A stretch of DNA of 25,166 nucleotides from Caldifarciminota bacterium (GTDB taxonomy: Bacteria > Hydrothermota > Tepidihabitantia > B3-TA06 > JALVRC01). Both the position numbers and the translations under genes were made by a program. The DNA lies in assembly GCA_027025255.1 (NCBI GenBank), contig JALVRC010000167.1, positions 1 to 25,166 on the forward strand. The letters are read 5' to 3'. The notes below the pieces were generated by a model, which searched no databases, was not told where the DNA came from, and saw nothing but the letters and a program-made list of their open reading frames with translations. Shown piece by piece: positions 14,756 to 22,711 of this stretch (the stretch's first letter is position 1; every line of letters begins with the position of its first letter).

Positions 14756-16027
14756 TTGAGCTATGAGAAAGAAATTGTTGCCTATTTACACTCTTTTGTA
14801 AACTTTGAAAGACTTAAAGATATAAAATTTCACTTCAGATTAAAGCCATTTAAGAAATTCCTCAAGAAGGCAAATTCTCCTCATAAAGCCTTAAAGAAAA
14901 TTATCACTGTGGCAGGGACAAAAGGCAAAGGCTCTACAGTTCATTTCATAAATAGTATACTCACTTCTTCGGGATTAAAAACAGGAATGTATATCTCCCC
15001 CCATCTTATAAGTGTAAGAGAAAGAATAAGAATAAATAATACTCTTATAACCTGGGAAGAACTCTTAGATTTAATAGAGGGAGAAAAACCTCTGCTCGAA
15101 TCATCACGTGGAGAAATAACATATTTTGAGCTTTTAACATATATTGCATTAAAGTACTTTGTTAAAAAAAATATAGACGTAGCAATTTTAGAAGTCGGGC
15201 TTGGTGGGAAATACGATGCAACAAATGCCTGTGATGCTGATATCCCGGTTCTCACAAAAATAGGTCTTGATCATACAAAAATCCTTGGAAAGGATATTGA
15301 GTCAATAATTAGAGAAAAAGCAGGGATAATTAGAAAGGATAGAAAGGTATACATTGGCTATCAAAACAAAGGGGTACTTGAAAAAATACTCAAGGAAATA
15401 AAATCTTACAATGTTAGACCAATTATTCCAGAAAAAGACTATGAAGCTCATATTATAAAATATGAAAAAAACAGTACCCATTTCCTGTATAAAAGCAATC
15501 AAACAATGAATGTTGAAATACGTATGAGAGGAGAACATCAGGTATACAATGCTGCACTTGCATTAAAGGTATGTGAAGATTATCTAAAAAAACTTCCTTT
15601 AGCTGCTATAAAACAGGGTATTAAAAATACGTATATTCCGGGAAGACTTGAGGTACTCTCTGAAAGGCCTTATATTCTTGTAGATGTTGCACATAATATT
15701 GACTCTGTTTATGCTTTAAAAAAATATATCAAACGTTTTGCTCCTTTACCTTTGACCCTAATCTTTGGATGCAATAGAGGGAAAGATTATAAAAAAATGC
15801 TTGAGCTGCTTAAGAATGAAGTCCATAGAATTATCCTTACGAAATCACAATTTCCACGTGCCTTAGAGCCTGAAGAAATAAAAGAAAATACGCAATTAAC
15901 CTCCGCTGAAATAACACACTCTATAAAAGAGGCAATAGAGAAACTAAAAATAAACCACAGTTCACATATACTTGTTACTGGGTCTTTCTACATTGTCTCA
16001 GACTTTATAAAAAATATATCCTTTTAA
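14756..16027 (+). CDS. folC: Folylpolyglutamate synthase / dihydrofolate synthase
   Basis: Cytoplasmic Mur-ligase-family enzyme that adds glutamate to dihydropteroate and to folates. The 423 residues show the ATP loop AGTKGKGST (53-61; many family members have N where this has K), SPHL (81-84) with RERIRIN, EVGLGGKYDATNA, LTKIGLDHTKILG, IIREKAGIIR, and VDVAHNIDSV in the C-terminal domain. The reading frame opens with TTG at 14756, two bases after the stop of the peptidase gene, with only a weak AGTGG upstream; the N-terminus from there aligns in length with the family. It is the last gene of the glmS run, and its stop overlaps that of cobO on the other strand. The function is unrelated to the envelope genes before it. 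The assignment is firm. Confidence 0.93.
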   Translation: MSYEKEIVAYLHSFVNFERLKDIKFHFRLKPFKKFLKKANSPHKALKKIITVAGTKGKGSTVHFINSILTSSGLKTGMYISPHLISVRERIRINNTLITWEELLDLIEGEKPLLESSRGEITYFELLTYIALKYFVKKNIDVAILEVGLGGKYDATNACDADIPVLTKIGLDHTKILGKDIESIIREKAGIIRKDRKVYIGYQNKGVLEKILKEIKSYNVRPIIPEKDYEAHIIKYEKNSTHFLYKSNQTMNVEIRMRGEHQVYNAALALKVCEDYLKKLPLAAIKQGIKNTYIPGRLEVLSERPYILVDVAHNIDSVYALKKYIKRFAPLPLTLIFGCNRGKDYKKMLELLKNEVHRIILTKSQFPRALEPEEIKENTQLTSAEITHSIKEAIEKLKINHSSHILVTGSFYIVSDFIKNISF

Positions 16028-16506
16028 AATTCTACCCCCTTTACAGGGAGGAGACCCACCTCAAAGGGATGCTTCATAAAACATACTTCAGACAAAATAT
16101 CTACATAGCTTCGCAACGAATCAGGAAAACATATCCCGGTTACTATAAGGAGTGTACGCCCAGCCCTCTTAAAGATTTCCTCTAACGTAGTAACAGAAAG
16201 AAGCTGGAAGTATAAACCTGTTAGTATTTCATCTATAAACAATACTTCAATACCTTTATCTATAAGCATATATGCTTTTGCAATAGAATGCTCCACTATT
16301 TCCCTATCATCCTTAGAATGCTCTATCCATTTACCTGTATTGCAAAAATATACCTCACCTATATCCTTCAACAGTTTATCCTCTGAAGATGAAGTTTTGA
16401 AAAGATGTATAACTGCGCCCTTCATTCCTGAACCAACAGCACGTATATAACTTCCAATACCTGCAGATGTCTTACCCTTTCCTCTACCGTAATAAGCAAT
16501 AATCAC
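16024..16506 (-). CDS. cobO: Cob(I)alamin adenosyltransferase, CobO/BtuR type
   Basis: Transfers the adenosyl group of ATP to reduced corrinoids, giving adenosylcobalamin. The 160-residue product begins with a P-loop (YYGRGKGKTSAGIG, residues 5-18), contains VLFIDEILTGL as the Walker-B-like segment, and ends MKHPFEVGLLPVKGVEF, the family's usual C-terminus. It is shorter than most CobO proteins (about 175-200), lacking the usual N-terminal extension. The start is GTG at 16506, two bases after the upstream gene's stop, with only a weak purine-rich site. It is the last of eight genes in the pyrE run. No other cobalamin genes are in the window, so salvage rather than synthesis is suggested. Confidence 0.88.
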   Translation of the reverse strand: MIIAYYGRGKGKTSAGIGSYIRAVGSGMKGAVIHLFKTSSSEDKLLKDIGEVYFCNTGKWIEHSKDDREIVEHSIAKAYMLIDKGIEVLFIDEILTGLYFQLLSVTTLEEIFKRAGRTLLIVTGICFPDSLRSYVDILSEVCFMKHPFEVGLLPVKGVEF

Positions 16507-16508
16507 TT

Positions 16509-17819
16509 CTATTCAAAAACAAAAATAAATTCTTTAAAACCTTTACTCCTGTTAATATAACCTTTAATACTTTCCAAACGGGAATATAACAGAATGTCTA
16601 TTAAAGGCTCAAAATCTTTTCTACTAAACACCCTACTCCTTATAACACCGTAATCAATATAATCCAGAGCATACTCTTTTGCCTTTTTAAAATCTATATA
16701 AATAAAAGAAGAATCGCTGTGAAAAGAACTGAAATGCTTTAACGTATCAAAACCAAAATAAAAATAAGGCGCTTGAGCGTATACAACCAATGGTAGGTTT
16801 TTATGTGAAACAATGTTAATCTTATATCCGTTCTTTGTAATGACTGTATCAGGACTCCCGAATATCCACTCCATAAGTTTATTAAATCTTGCCTTTTTAT
16901 TGTTCTTAATAAATACATGATATATCAACGGAGCATAGTAAAAGCTCTTATCAACTCTATCAAGAGCGACAAGTAATGAGCCATCCATAGCTGAAAACAC
17001 CTCTCTTAAAAGAGCAAGTTTATCCCCAATACCAGAAAAATATCCATAGTCTTTAGAATACTTTTCCAGACTATACCAGGCATTCTTAAAATTTAATCCC
17101 TGTAAAGCAATACCTCCAATCTCACCTTTAAGAATGCTGTCAGCAGAAGAAGCATGTTCTAATAAAGACTCCAACAAACCGTTTGTTCCTTCAAAATCAA
17201 ACTTAAGCACTCCTTTTTCAAAATATACTGATAATTTTCTATACCCTAACAGATGATTGGGAGTATTTTTTCTGTAAATAATCCAGGGATTATGCCTGGG
17301 GAAATGAACTCCCGAGCCTTTTCTTAATGTTTCAATAAGAGCTAAAACAAGCTTATACCCCTTAACATAGAAAAAATATCCGCCAGCCATTATAATATAT
17401 CCGCCTGATTTCTTTTTAACATAATATCCATTAATATTTTCAGCATCAGAAAGGATAGCACGCCAAAACATGTTAACATGCCATACTGGTTTTGCTATTA
17501 TTATATACCCGTCATGGTATTTAGCATAAACAATCTTACTGCCAGCAATTCTTAAAATATGCTCTCCTTTAACCTTCAAACCTCCTTCTTTTGCTGACAA
17601 GAAGCCCTTGAGCAACTCTTTGAAATTGGTTTTAGGAAATTTCTTTTTAATATACTGCCTGGTTTTTGATATATCCACATATATAACCTCATTCTTACCC
17701 TCAGGTAAAAGAGAAAGTATGTTATTATTTACTATCTTTACCTTTGGCATACCTGTAGCAAAGAAAGCACTTGCCAACACAAACAAAAAGACCACAGGTA
17801 TTAATATATATTTCTTCAT
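16509..17819 (-). CDS. Membrane-anchored or secreted protein of unknown function
   Basis: I do not recognise this 436-residue protein. It begins MKKYILIPVVFLFVLASAFF, a signal anchor or signal peptide, with the remainder hydrophilic and predicted outside the cytoplasm. Features include a strand-rich body with many Tyr and Phe residues, a region NILSLLPEGKNEVIYVDISK after the anchor, and a later FIYIDFKKAKEYALDY that repeats the idea of a hydrophobic strand followed by D and K. This is loosely reminiscent of DUF3352-like proteins, but I cannot support that firmly. No catalytic motif or cysteine cluster is visible. ATG 17819 overlaps the cvpA stop as ATGA, so it is probably co-translated with the membrane protein CvpA. 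Confidence 0.75.
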   Translation of the reverse strand: MKKYILIPVVFLFVLASAFFATGMPKVKIVNNNILSLLPEGKNEVIYVDISKTRQYIKKKFPKTNFKELLKGFLSAKEGGLKVKGEHILRIAGSKIVYAKYHDGYIIIAKPVWHVNMFWRAILSDAENINGYYVKKKSGGYIIMAGGYFFYVKGYKLVLALIETLRKGSGVHFPRHNPWIIYRKNTPNHLLGYRKLSVYFEKGVLKFDFEGTNGLLESLLEHASSADSILKGEIGGIALQGLNFKNAWYSLEKYSKDYGYFSGIGDKLALLREVFSAMDGSLLVALDRVDKSFYYAPLIYHVFIKNNKKARFNKLMEWIFGSPDTVITKNGYKINIVSHKNLPLVVYAQAPYFYFGFDTLKHFSSFHSDSSFIYIDFKKAKEYALDYIDYGVIRSRVFSRKDFEPLIDILLYSRLESIKGYINRSKGFKEFIFVFE

Positions 17820-18259
17820 GTAAGCCCCATTAGTTTTAATATTATCTGACCTGCAACACTGCCATTAATATAGTGTGAAAACTCAGGAAAAATCACAATT
17901 ATCTGGGAAGTAATAAAATAAATAAGCACAGCTACCCACAAAAAACCCACAATACCTCCTACAAGATGATTAAGCCATGAAAGTAATATAAGGCTTAGAA
18001 AATACTCAATAAGTTTCCCAATTAAGAAAAAAACAAGCACTGTAAATAAGAAAATTGCAAGAAAATATAAAATGTGATCTATAACAGGAGCATTTGTTGT
18101 AAGTCCTAAAGTGTATTCTAAAAGTTTCATATAACGAAATCCAAATACAATACCAAGAATAATCCCTGCTATCCCTGATACAGTTCCTACAAACCCCTTT
18201 TTTAATCCTGAGATTATTCCCCCGGCTAACAAAATAACACATACAATATCAAATATCAT
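17816..18259 (-). CDS. cvpA: CvpA family membrane protein
   Basis: An inner-membrane protein of 147 residues with four hydrophobic segments and the family's opening pattern: IFDIVCVILLAGGIISGLKKGFVG, where G-x-x-x-G-x-x-K/R-G-F follows the first helix. A second pattern (LNHLVGGIVGFLWVAVLIYF) matches the conserved L-x-G-x-x-G-x-x-x-G near the end. CvpA proteins are linked to colicin V production and envelope homeostasis; the molecular role is unclear. I chose ATG 18259 because GGAGG (18269-18265) lies five bases upstream; an in-frame ATG at 18292 would add an unlikely charged and Cys-containing segment. The gene overlaps the end of the MerR-like gene by 11 bases. Confidence 0.85.
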   Translation of the reverse strand: MIFDIVCVILLAGGIISGLKKGFVGTVSGIAGIILGIVFGFRYMKLLEYTLGLTTNAPVIDHILYFLAIFLFTVLVFFLIGKLIEYFLSLILLSWLNHLVGGIVGFLWVAVLIYFITSQIIVIFPEFSHYINGSVAGQIILKLMGLT

Positions 18260-18593
18260 AACTCCCTCCGAGCAAAACCAAAATTTTCTCAAGCTCCTTA
18301 ATAATAGCCTTAAGTGTTGATTTTGTCAAACCTTCAAAAGGTATATCAAGTTGTTTCTCCTTATAAATCTTATTAAGCTTGTTTTTTGCACCATCTATAG
18401 AATAACCTTCTGTATGAACCAGTCTTTTAATATTAATAATCATCTCAACATCTCTGTCAGTAAAAATAAGCTTATTCGCTGAATTCTTTCTTTTTATAAG
18501 TTGTGGAAATTCATTCAACCAATATCTTATAGTATGTACCTTAAGAGATGTAATCATTGCAACTTCTTTTATCGTATAGTAGTTTTCCTTCAT
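18249..18593 (-). CDS. MerR-family helix-turn-helix regulator, small
   Basis: A 114-residue protein with an N-terminal MerR-type winged helix: YTIKEVAMITSLKVHTIRYW (residues 6-25), then FPQLIKRKNSANKLIFTDRDVEMIINIKRL, the wing and following helix. The C-terminal part is a helix suited to dimerisation. It has no cysteine, so metal sensing of the MerR/CueR type is unlikely. ATG 18593 overlaps the gpsA stop as ATGA and has AGAGAGG upstream. Small MerR-like proteins of this kind often sit in housekeeping operons with no known target. Whether it regulates this run is unknown. Confidence 0.85.
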   Translation of the reverse strand: MKENYYTIKEVAMITSLKVHTIRYWLNEFPQLIKRKNSANKLIFTDRDVEMIINIKRLVHTEGYSIDGAKNKLNKIYKEKQLDIPFEGLTKSTLKAIIKELEKILVLLGGSYDI

Positions 18594-19600
18594 AATACCT
18601 CTCTTTTTAATGGACGGGATAAGAGATTTGTAATCTCATCCTTTACAGGTGAATTCTCAAACAGTATTTTATACATAGAGTCTATAATGGGCATTTCTAT
18701 GTTGTTTTTTAAAGAAAGCTTATGCACAGCCCTTGTGGTTTCCACACCTTCAGCAACCATAACCATCTTTTTAAGAATTTCTTTTAGCGACTTCCCTTTA
18801 CCAAGATTAAAACCAACCGTATAATTTCTGGATTTAATGCTTGTAGCAGTTGTAATCATGTCTCCAATTCCTGATAGGCCATAAAAGGTTTCTCTTTCAC
18901 CACCCATTTTCATCCCTAATCGCACAATTTCTGCAAGCCCTCTTGTAAGGAGTGCTCCTTTAGTATTAGCTCCTAATCCCATTCCGTCAATTATACCACT
19001 TGCTATTGCAATGATATTCTTCAAAGCACCGCCAAGCTCAACACCTATTGTATCTGAACTTGCATAAACCCTGACATTATCAAAAGAAATCAACTTTTGT
19101 AATTCTTCAACCAATAGTTCATTTTCGCCTGCAAGTACAACAGCAGTAGGAATACCATTTACTACTTCTAAAGAAATACTTGGGCCAGAAAGAGCAATAA
19201 CAGAAGATGGAATAAACTCACTGATTATCTGAGTCGGAAGGAGCAAACTGTCCACCTCAATACCCTTTGCAAGATTAACCACAGCCTTAACACCTGCATA
19301 AAAATTTCTACCTCTATCAGACACTATCTTAGAAAGCCCTCTTCTTAAAAACTGCGTTGGAATCGCAAGAACCATATAGTCAATTTCATTCAGTACCAAG
19401 GGCAAATCATCAGAGTAAACAATAGTGGAAGGTATATAAACCCCTGGAAGAAAATTCTTAAGAGTCCTTTCTTTTTGCACTTCACGTACTCGCTCACTAT
19501 TTATCTCATATATCTTAACATTATATCTTTTGGAAAGATGAATACCAAAACCTAAACCCCAACTGCCCCCACCTATTATTCCAAATGTTTTACTTTTCAT
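18590..19600 (-). CDS. gpsA: Glycerol-3-phosphate dehydrogenase [NAD(P)+]
   Basis: Cytoplasmic enzyme reducing dihydroxyacetone phosphate to sn-glycerol-3-phosphate for phospholipid synthesis. The 336 residues begin with the nucleotide-binding loop FGIIGGGSWG (residues 6-15). They contain AIPTQFLR, KAVVNLAKGIE, ALSGPSISLEV, GALKNIIAIASGIIDGMGLGANTKGALLTRGLAEI (catalytic lysine in ALKN) and LSGIGDMITTATS. Length is normal for the family. ATG 19600 overlaps the plsY stop as ATGA. It directly follows plsY, whose product uses glycerol-3-phosphate, so the pair forms the first two steps of phosphatidate synthesis. The assignment is firm. Confidence 0.96.
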   Translation of the reverse strand: MKSKTFGIIGGGSWGLGFGIHLSKRYNVKIYEINSERVREVQKERTLKNFLPGVYIPSTIVYSDDLPLVLNEIDYMVLAIPTQFLRRGLSKIVSDRGRNFYAGVKAVVNLAKGIEVDSLLLPTQIISEFIPSSVIALSGPSISLEVVNGIPTAVVLAGENELLVEELQKLISFDNVRVYASSDTIGVELGGALKNIIAIASGIIDGMGLGANTKGALLTRGLAEIVRLGMKMGGERETFYGLSGIGDMITTATSIKSRNYTVGFNLGKGKSLKEILKKMVMVAEGVETTRAVHKLSLKNNIEMPIIDSMYKILFENSPVKDEITNLLSRPLKREVL

Positions 19601-20196
19601 AATCTTGTTTTTCTTTCTTTACCTTTTAACAAACGTTTAATATTGCCTGTATGAGTAAGGAAAATAATCACGGTTAAAAGCAAGGCAAGAGCTAATATGG
19701 AAAAATCAATATTGCTTCTGTGTAAAAGGAAATAAGTTAGAGGTAATGTAATTGAAAGCAAAATAGACGCAAGAGAAACATACTTTGTTGTTAAAAAAAT
19801 CAAAAGCCATACAACCAGAGAAATAAGCATTGAAATAGGAGAAAGCATGAGAAAAACGCCCACAGTAGTTGCCACTCCTTTCCCTCCTTTGAACCCTAAC
19901 CAGGGGGTAAATATATGACCAAGGATTGCAAAAAGAGCCACAATGCCAGGATAAATAGTATTATTAATTACATACATATATATAAAAACAGGTAAAATCC
20001 CTTTAATCATATCCAACAGTAATACAAGAATACCATAGAGCTTACCAACGCTTCTAAAAACATTAGTAGCTCCTATGTTACCACTGCCTGTATTTTTTAT
20101 ATCCACTCCTCTACTCTTAGCAACAAAATAACCAAAAGGGATTGAACCACTTAAAAACGCAAGGACTGAAAATATTAAAAGATAGATATAATTCAT
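19597..20196 (-). CDS. plsY: Glycerol-3-phosphate acyltransferase PlsY
   Basis: Inner-membrane enzyme that transfers an acyl group from acyl phosphate to glycerol-3-phosphate. The 199 residues contain the conserved SGSIPFGYFVAK (16-27), TGSGNIGATNVFR (36-48) and GFKGGKGVATTVGV (101-114) loops, with multiple membrane helices around them, as in the family. The C-terminal tail is basic (RLLKGKERKTRL). ATG 20196 overlaps the der stop as ATGA, and AAAGGAG lies upstream within the end of der. It is next to gpsA, which supplies its substrate. No plsX, which makes acyl phosphate, is seen in the window. Confidence 0.96.
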   Translation of the reverse strand: MNYIYLLIFSVLAFLSGSIPFGYFVAKSRGVDIKNTGSGNIGATNVFRSVGKLYGILVLLLDMIKGILPVFIYMYVINNTIYPGIVALFAILGHIFTPWLGFKGGKGVATTVGVFLMLSPISMLISLVVWLLIFLTTKYVSLASILLSITLPLTYFLLHRSNIDFSILALALLLTVIIFLTHTGNIKRLLKGKERKTRL

Positions 20197-21479
20197 TTTT
20201 TACTCCTTTCCCATGATATAAAAATCTCATTCCCCCTGAATCCGAAATAAGCTCTTAATATTCGTTTGAGAGACTTCTCAGCGTTTTCATCTATATATCC
20301 TTTTTTTATTATACTTACACTAAACTTTATTGGAGCAGTACCAATCTGTCTAATTTTCCTCACTCTGTATGCTAATTCATTATCTAATGAACTTCTGATT
20401 GCTGGTTGGAGTTGCTTTATAACAGCAACTGGTATCAATTTATTTCTTTCTGTATGCACCTCTTCTATAAAATTCATGAGTCTATTAATATTCTTACCCT
20501 TAATAGCAGAAATAGCAATAACTGGTACAAAATAAGCAAAAGAAAGATGTTTTTGCGCCTCTTCATACAATGCTTTTTCCTCTTTAGATGTAAGTATATC
20601 TGACTTATTAAACGCTATTATAAGTGCTTTACCTCTATCCAGTATGGTACTTACAAGAGTTCTATCCGTATGAGTCAATCCTTCTTTTAAATCTATAAGC
20701 AAAATCACTACATCAGCATTCTTTACCTCTCTTTCCATACGTTTAATAGCAAAAAAATCAACCTTTTGCTTATAGAATCTACCTCTTTTTACACCAGGAG
20801 TATCAACTACGGCAAAACTCTGCCCTTTGATTTTAATTTCCTCCCTTATAGGATCTCTTGTAGTATGAGGAACATCGCTAATTAAAGCTCTTTCTTTATT
20901 AATTAATCTATTCAACAACGTAGATTTACCAGAGTTAGGCCTACCTATAATAGCAATTGACGGAGGACGCTTCTTCTTCTCTATTGGAACAAGATACGTT
21001 GTAATCTCTTTTAAGAGTTTTTCAATACCTATATTATGTTCAGCTGAAATGGGGAAAACCCTATTGTTTAGTTGAAAAAACTCTGTAAAATTATTCTTTG
21101 CCTCTTTTATATCAATCTTATTAGAAGCTATAACAAAATCCCTATCGTGTTTCCTTATTAGATTTGCTATTTCTCTGTCATTGGGGTGCAACCCATTATC
21201 ACTATCAACAACCTCCACTATAAAATTGGCTTCATTAATGGCGAATAACACCTGTTTTAATATTTGCTCTTCTATAAAAGAATCAGGATTGGTATCTATC
21301 CCACCGGTATCAACTATTTTATAACGCAGCTCATTAAACTCAAATTCAGCATAAATTCTATCACGTGTTATTCCAGGCTCTTTCATTGTAATTGCAGTTT
21401 TTCTCCTGATTATTCTATTAAAAAGTGTGGATTTACCAACATTTGCTCTCCCCACCAGGGCAACAAGTGACTTATCCAT
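20193..21479 (-). CDS. der: Ribosome-assembly GTPase Der (EngA)
   Basis: A double-GTPase needed for 50S ribosome maturation. The 428 residues hold two G domains and a C-terminal KH-like domain. First: GRANVGKS (10-17), DTGG (57-60), NKID (120-123), SA (145-146). Second: GRPNSGKS (179-186), DTPG (226-229), NKSD (291-294). The C-terminal part ends in RAYFGFRGNEIFISWERSKK, the usual Der ending of a strand with G-x-P/E-I. Length is usual. Its ATG lies inside the end of pyrE, overlapping by eight bases. The assignment is firm. Confidence 0.97.
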   Translation of the reverse strand: MDKSLVALVGRANVGKSTLFNRIIRRKTAITMKEPGITRDRIYAEFEFNELRYKIVDTGGIDTNPDSFIEEQILKQVLFAINEANFIVEVVDSDNGLHPNDREIANLIRKHDRDFVIASNKIDIKEAKNNFTEFFQLNNRVFPISAEHNIGIEKLLKEITTYLVPIEKKKRPPSIAIIGRPNSGKSTLLNRLINKERALISDVPHTTRDPIREEIKIKGQSFAVVDTPGVKRGRFYKQKVDFFAIKRMEREVKNADVVILLIDLKEGLTHTDRTLVSTILDRGKALIIAFNKSDILTSKEEKALYEEAQKHLSFAYFVPVIAISAIKGKNINRLMNFIEEVHTERNKLIPVAVIKQLQPAIRSSLDNELAYRVRKIRQIGTAPIKFSVSIIKKGYIDENAEKSLKRILRAYFGFRGNEIFISWERSKK

Positions 21480-22035
21480 CTACCCTTTTCCCACCAATCT
21501 CCGTAAGAGGTTCATTCTTTTTACATAAAGGGCACTCCAAAGGAGCATATATATTTGCCTCCATCCTGAAAAGAGACCTATACTTAAATCCTACATCTTT
21601 TAGGCTTCTATCAACTATTACATGAATACCCATAACCTGCCCTCCCTTAGACTCTATAGCTTTAATTGCACGCAGAATTGAAAACCCTGTTGTTAATACA
21701 TCATCAATAAGGTATATTTTCTCTCCTTTCTTTATAGGGTTACCTCTTTTAATCTCATACCCATTATCAGTTTTCTCAATAATAGTAATAGGCTTGTGAA
21801 CCTGCCTACCAAGCTCAAAAGCCAGAATTGCTCCTCCAAGCACAGGGCCAGCGATTCTTTCAAAATCCGCATCTATGTTTTTCACAATTTCACTCACCAG
21901 CTCAGAAATTATATTTGGCTTATTAATAAGCATCATTTTTTCAAAATATGTATCAGAATGAAACCCTGAACGCAGAAGAAAGTGTCCATTTAGTATAATT
22001 CCCTCTCTTGTAAAAATTTCATTAAGGTTTAGCAT
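21472..22035 (-). CDS. pyrE: Orotate phosphoribosyltransferase
   Basis: Makes orotidine-5'-phosphate from orotate and PRPP in pyrimidine synthesis. The 187 residues show GHFLLRSGFHSDTYFEK near the start, AGPVLGGAILAFELGR, the PRPP-binding LIDDVLTTG (109-117), and a C-terminal tail with a CPLC pair as in the short PyrE proteins of several thermophiles. The start is ATG 22035, chosen because it is the first Met and the family's N-terminus begins there. No Shine-Dalgarno site precedes it, and the promoter places transcription start at this base. It is the first gene of the eight-gene run and probably drives all of it. Confidence 0.95.
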   Translation of the reverse strand: MLNLNEIFTREGIILNGHFLLRSGFHSDTYFEKMMLINKPNIISELVSEIVKNIDADFERIAGPVLGGAILAFELGRQVHKPITIIEKTDNGYEIKRGNPIKKGEKIYLIDDVLTTGFSILRAIKAIESKGGQVMGIHVIVDRSLKDVGFKYRSLFRMEANIYAPLECPLCKKNEPLTEIGGKRVDG

Positions 22036-22040
22036 ATTAA

Positions 22041-22068
22041 ATTTTACATGTTTTTAAATAATTGTCAA
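22041..22068 (-). promoter_or_regulatory. Sigma-70 promoter of pyrE, leaderless geometry
   Basis: On the reverse strand TTGACA (22068-22063) and TAAAAT (22046-22041) are 16 bases apart. Only five bases lie between the -10 box and the ATG of pyrE, so the transcript should start at or next to the start codon. Confidence 0.72.
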
Positions 22069-22230
22069 GTAATCAATTTATATTAAAATAGGAATTTTGC
22101 TTTATAAACTACTTTATTCACGTTACTCACAAAAGCCTAAATGAATATCCAAAGACTATACACCATTAAAATCCTGTCAGGACTTTACAAATCAAGATAT
22201 GTAACTCACCATACCTATCAATTTTTTACT

Positions 22231-22272
22231 GTAAGAAATGATAAAATTATCTATTTGTAAAGAATTTCTTAC
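22231..22272. repeat. Inverted repeat next to the -35 box of the roadblock gene
   Basis: GTAAGAAAT (22231-22239) and its complement ATTTCTTAC (22264-22272) flank 24 bases, and the second arm touches the TTGACT -35 box directly. A regulator binding the pair could control this promoter; RNA folding is less likely because it lies upstream of the transcript. No regulator can be named. Confidence 0.45.
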
Positions 22273-22300
22273 TTGACTTTTTTTATATTTAGTGTATAAT
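22273..22300 (+). promoter_or_regulatory. Sigma-70 promoter of the roadblock/LC7 gene
   Basis: TTGACT (22273-22278) and TATAAT (22295-22300) are 16 bases apart. Transcription should begin near 22307, leaving a short leader with the GGAGG site (22310-22314) four bases before ATG 22319. Confidence 0.8.
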
Positions 22301-22318
22301 AAAGAAAAAGGAGGATAA

Positions 22319-22699
22319 ATGGCTGTAATAAATGAGGTTTTAAAAGAAATGGGAGAACAGATTGAAGACTTAATTTCAGTTGCTGTTGTTGGTATGGATG
22401 GTCTTGTAATTGCAGACTATAAACCAGAGGGAAAAGAAAGTGATGAATATGTTGTAGAATATACATCAGCAACACTTACAACATCTATGAAAGGACTTTA
22501 TACTGTAATTAACGGTTTGGAACTTGGAAAAATGGTTGATAATCTTTTATCCACAGAGAAGGCTCATTTTATAACAAAACCCCTCGGAGACGCATCCGTA
22601 TTTTTAGCTGTTGTTGCCAAAAGAGGGGTAAATTTAGGGGCAATCAGGTATTATACAAAGATATATGCTCAGAAACTGTGGGATGCACTTCCACACTAA
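22319..22699 (+). CDS. Roadblock/LC7 domain protein
   Basis: A 126-residue cytoplasmic protein with the roadblock/LC7 fold: an opening helix (INEVLKEMGEQIEDLISV), the strand pair AVVGMDGLVIADY, a second helix, and strands KAHFITKPLGDASVFLAVVAKRG, closing with a C-terminal helix. MglB and related bacterial roadblock proteins act on small Ras-like GTPases of the MglA type or serve as dimeric scaffolds. No MglA-like GTPase gene is adjacent. ATG 22319 has an AAAAAGGAGG site. It is followed after 12 bases by a gene for a small membrane protein, probably on the same transcript. Family clear, partner unknown. Confidence 0.85.
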   Translation: MAVINEVLKEMGEQIEDLISVAVVGMDGLVIADYKPEGKESDEYVVEYTSATLTTSMKGLYTVINGLELGKMVDNLLSTEKAHFITKPLGDASVFLAVVAKRGVNLGAIRYYTKIYAQKLWDALPH

Positions 22700-22711
22700 A
22701 AGGAGGCTTAA

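Noticed and set aside
22036..22318. A small gene or RNA in the divergent gap
   Set aside because: No open frame with a ribosome site and no terminator-ended transcript unit is visible; the gap is explained by two promoters and an inverted repeat.
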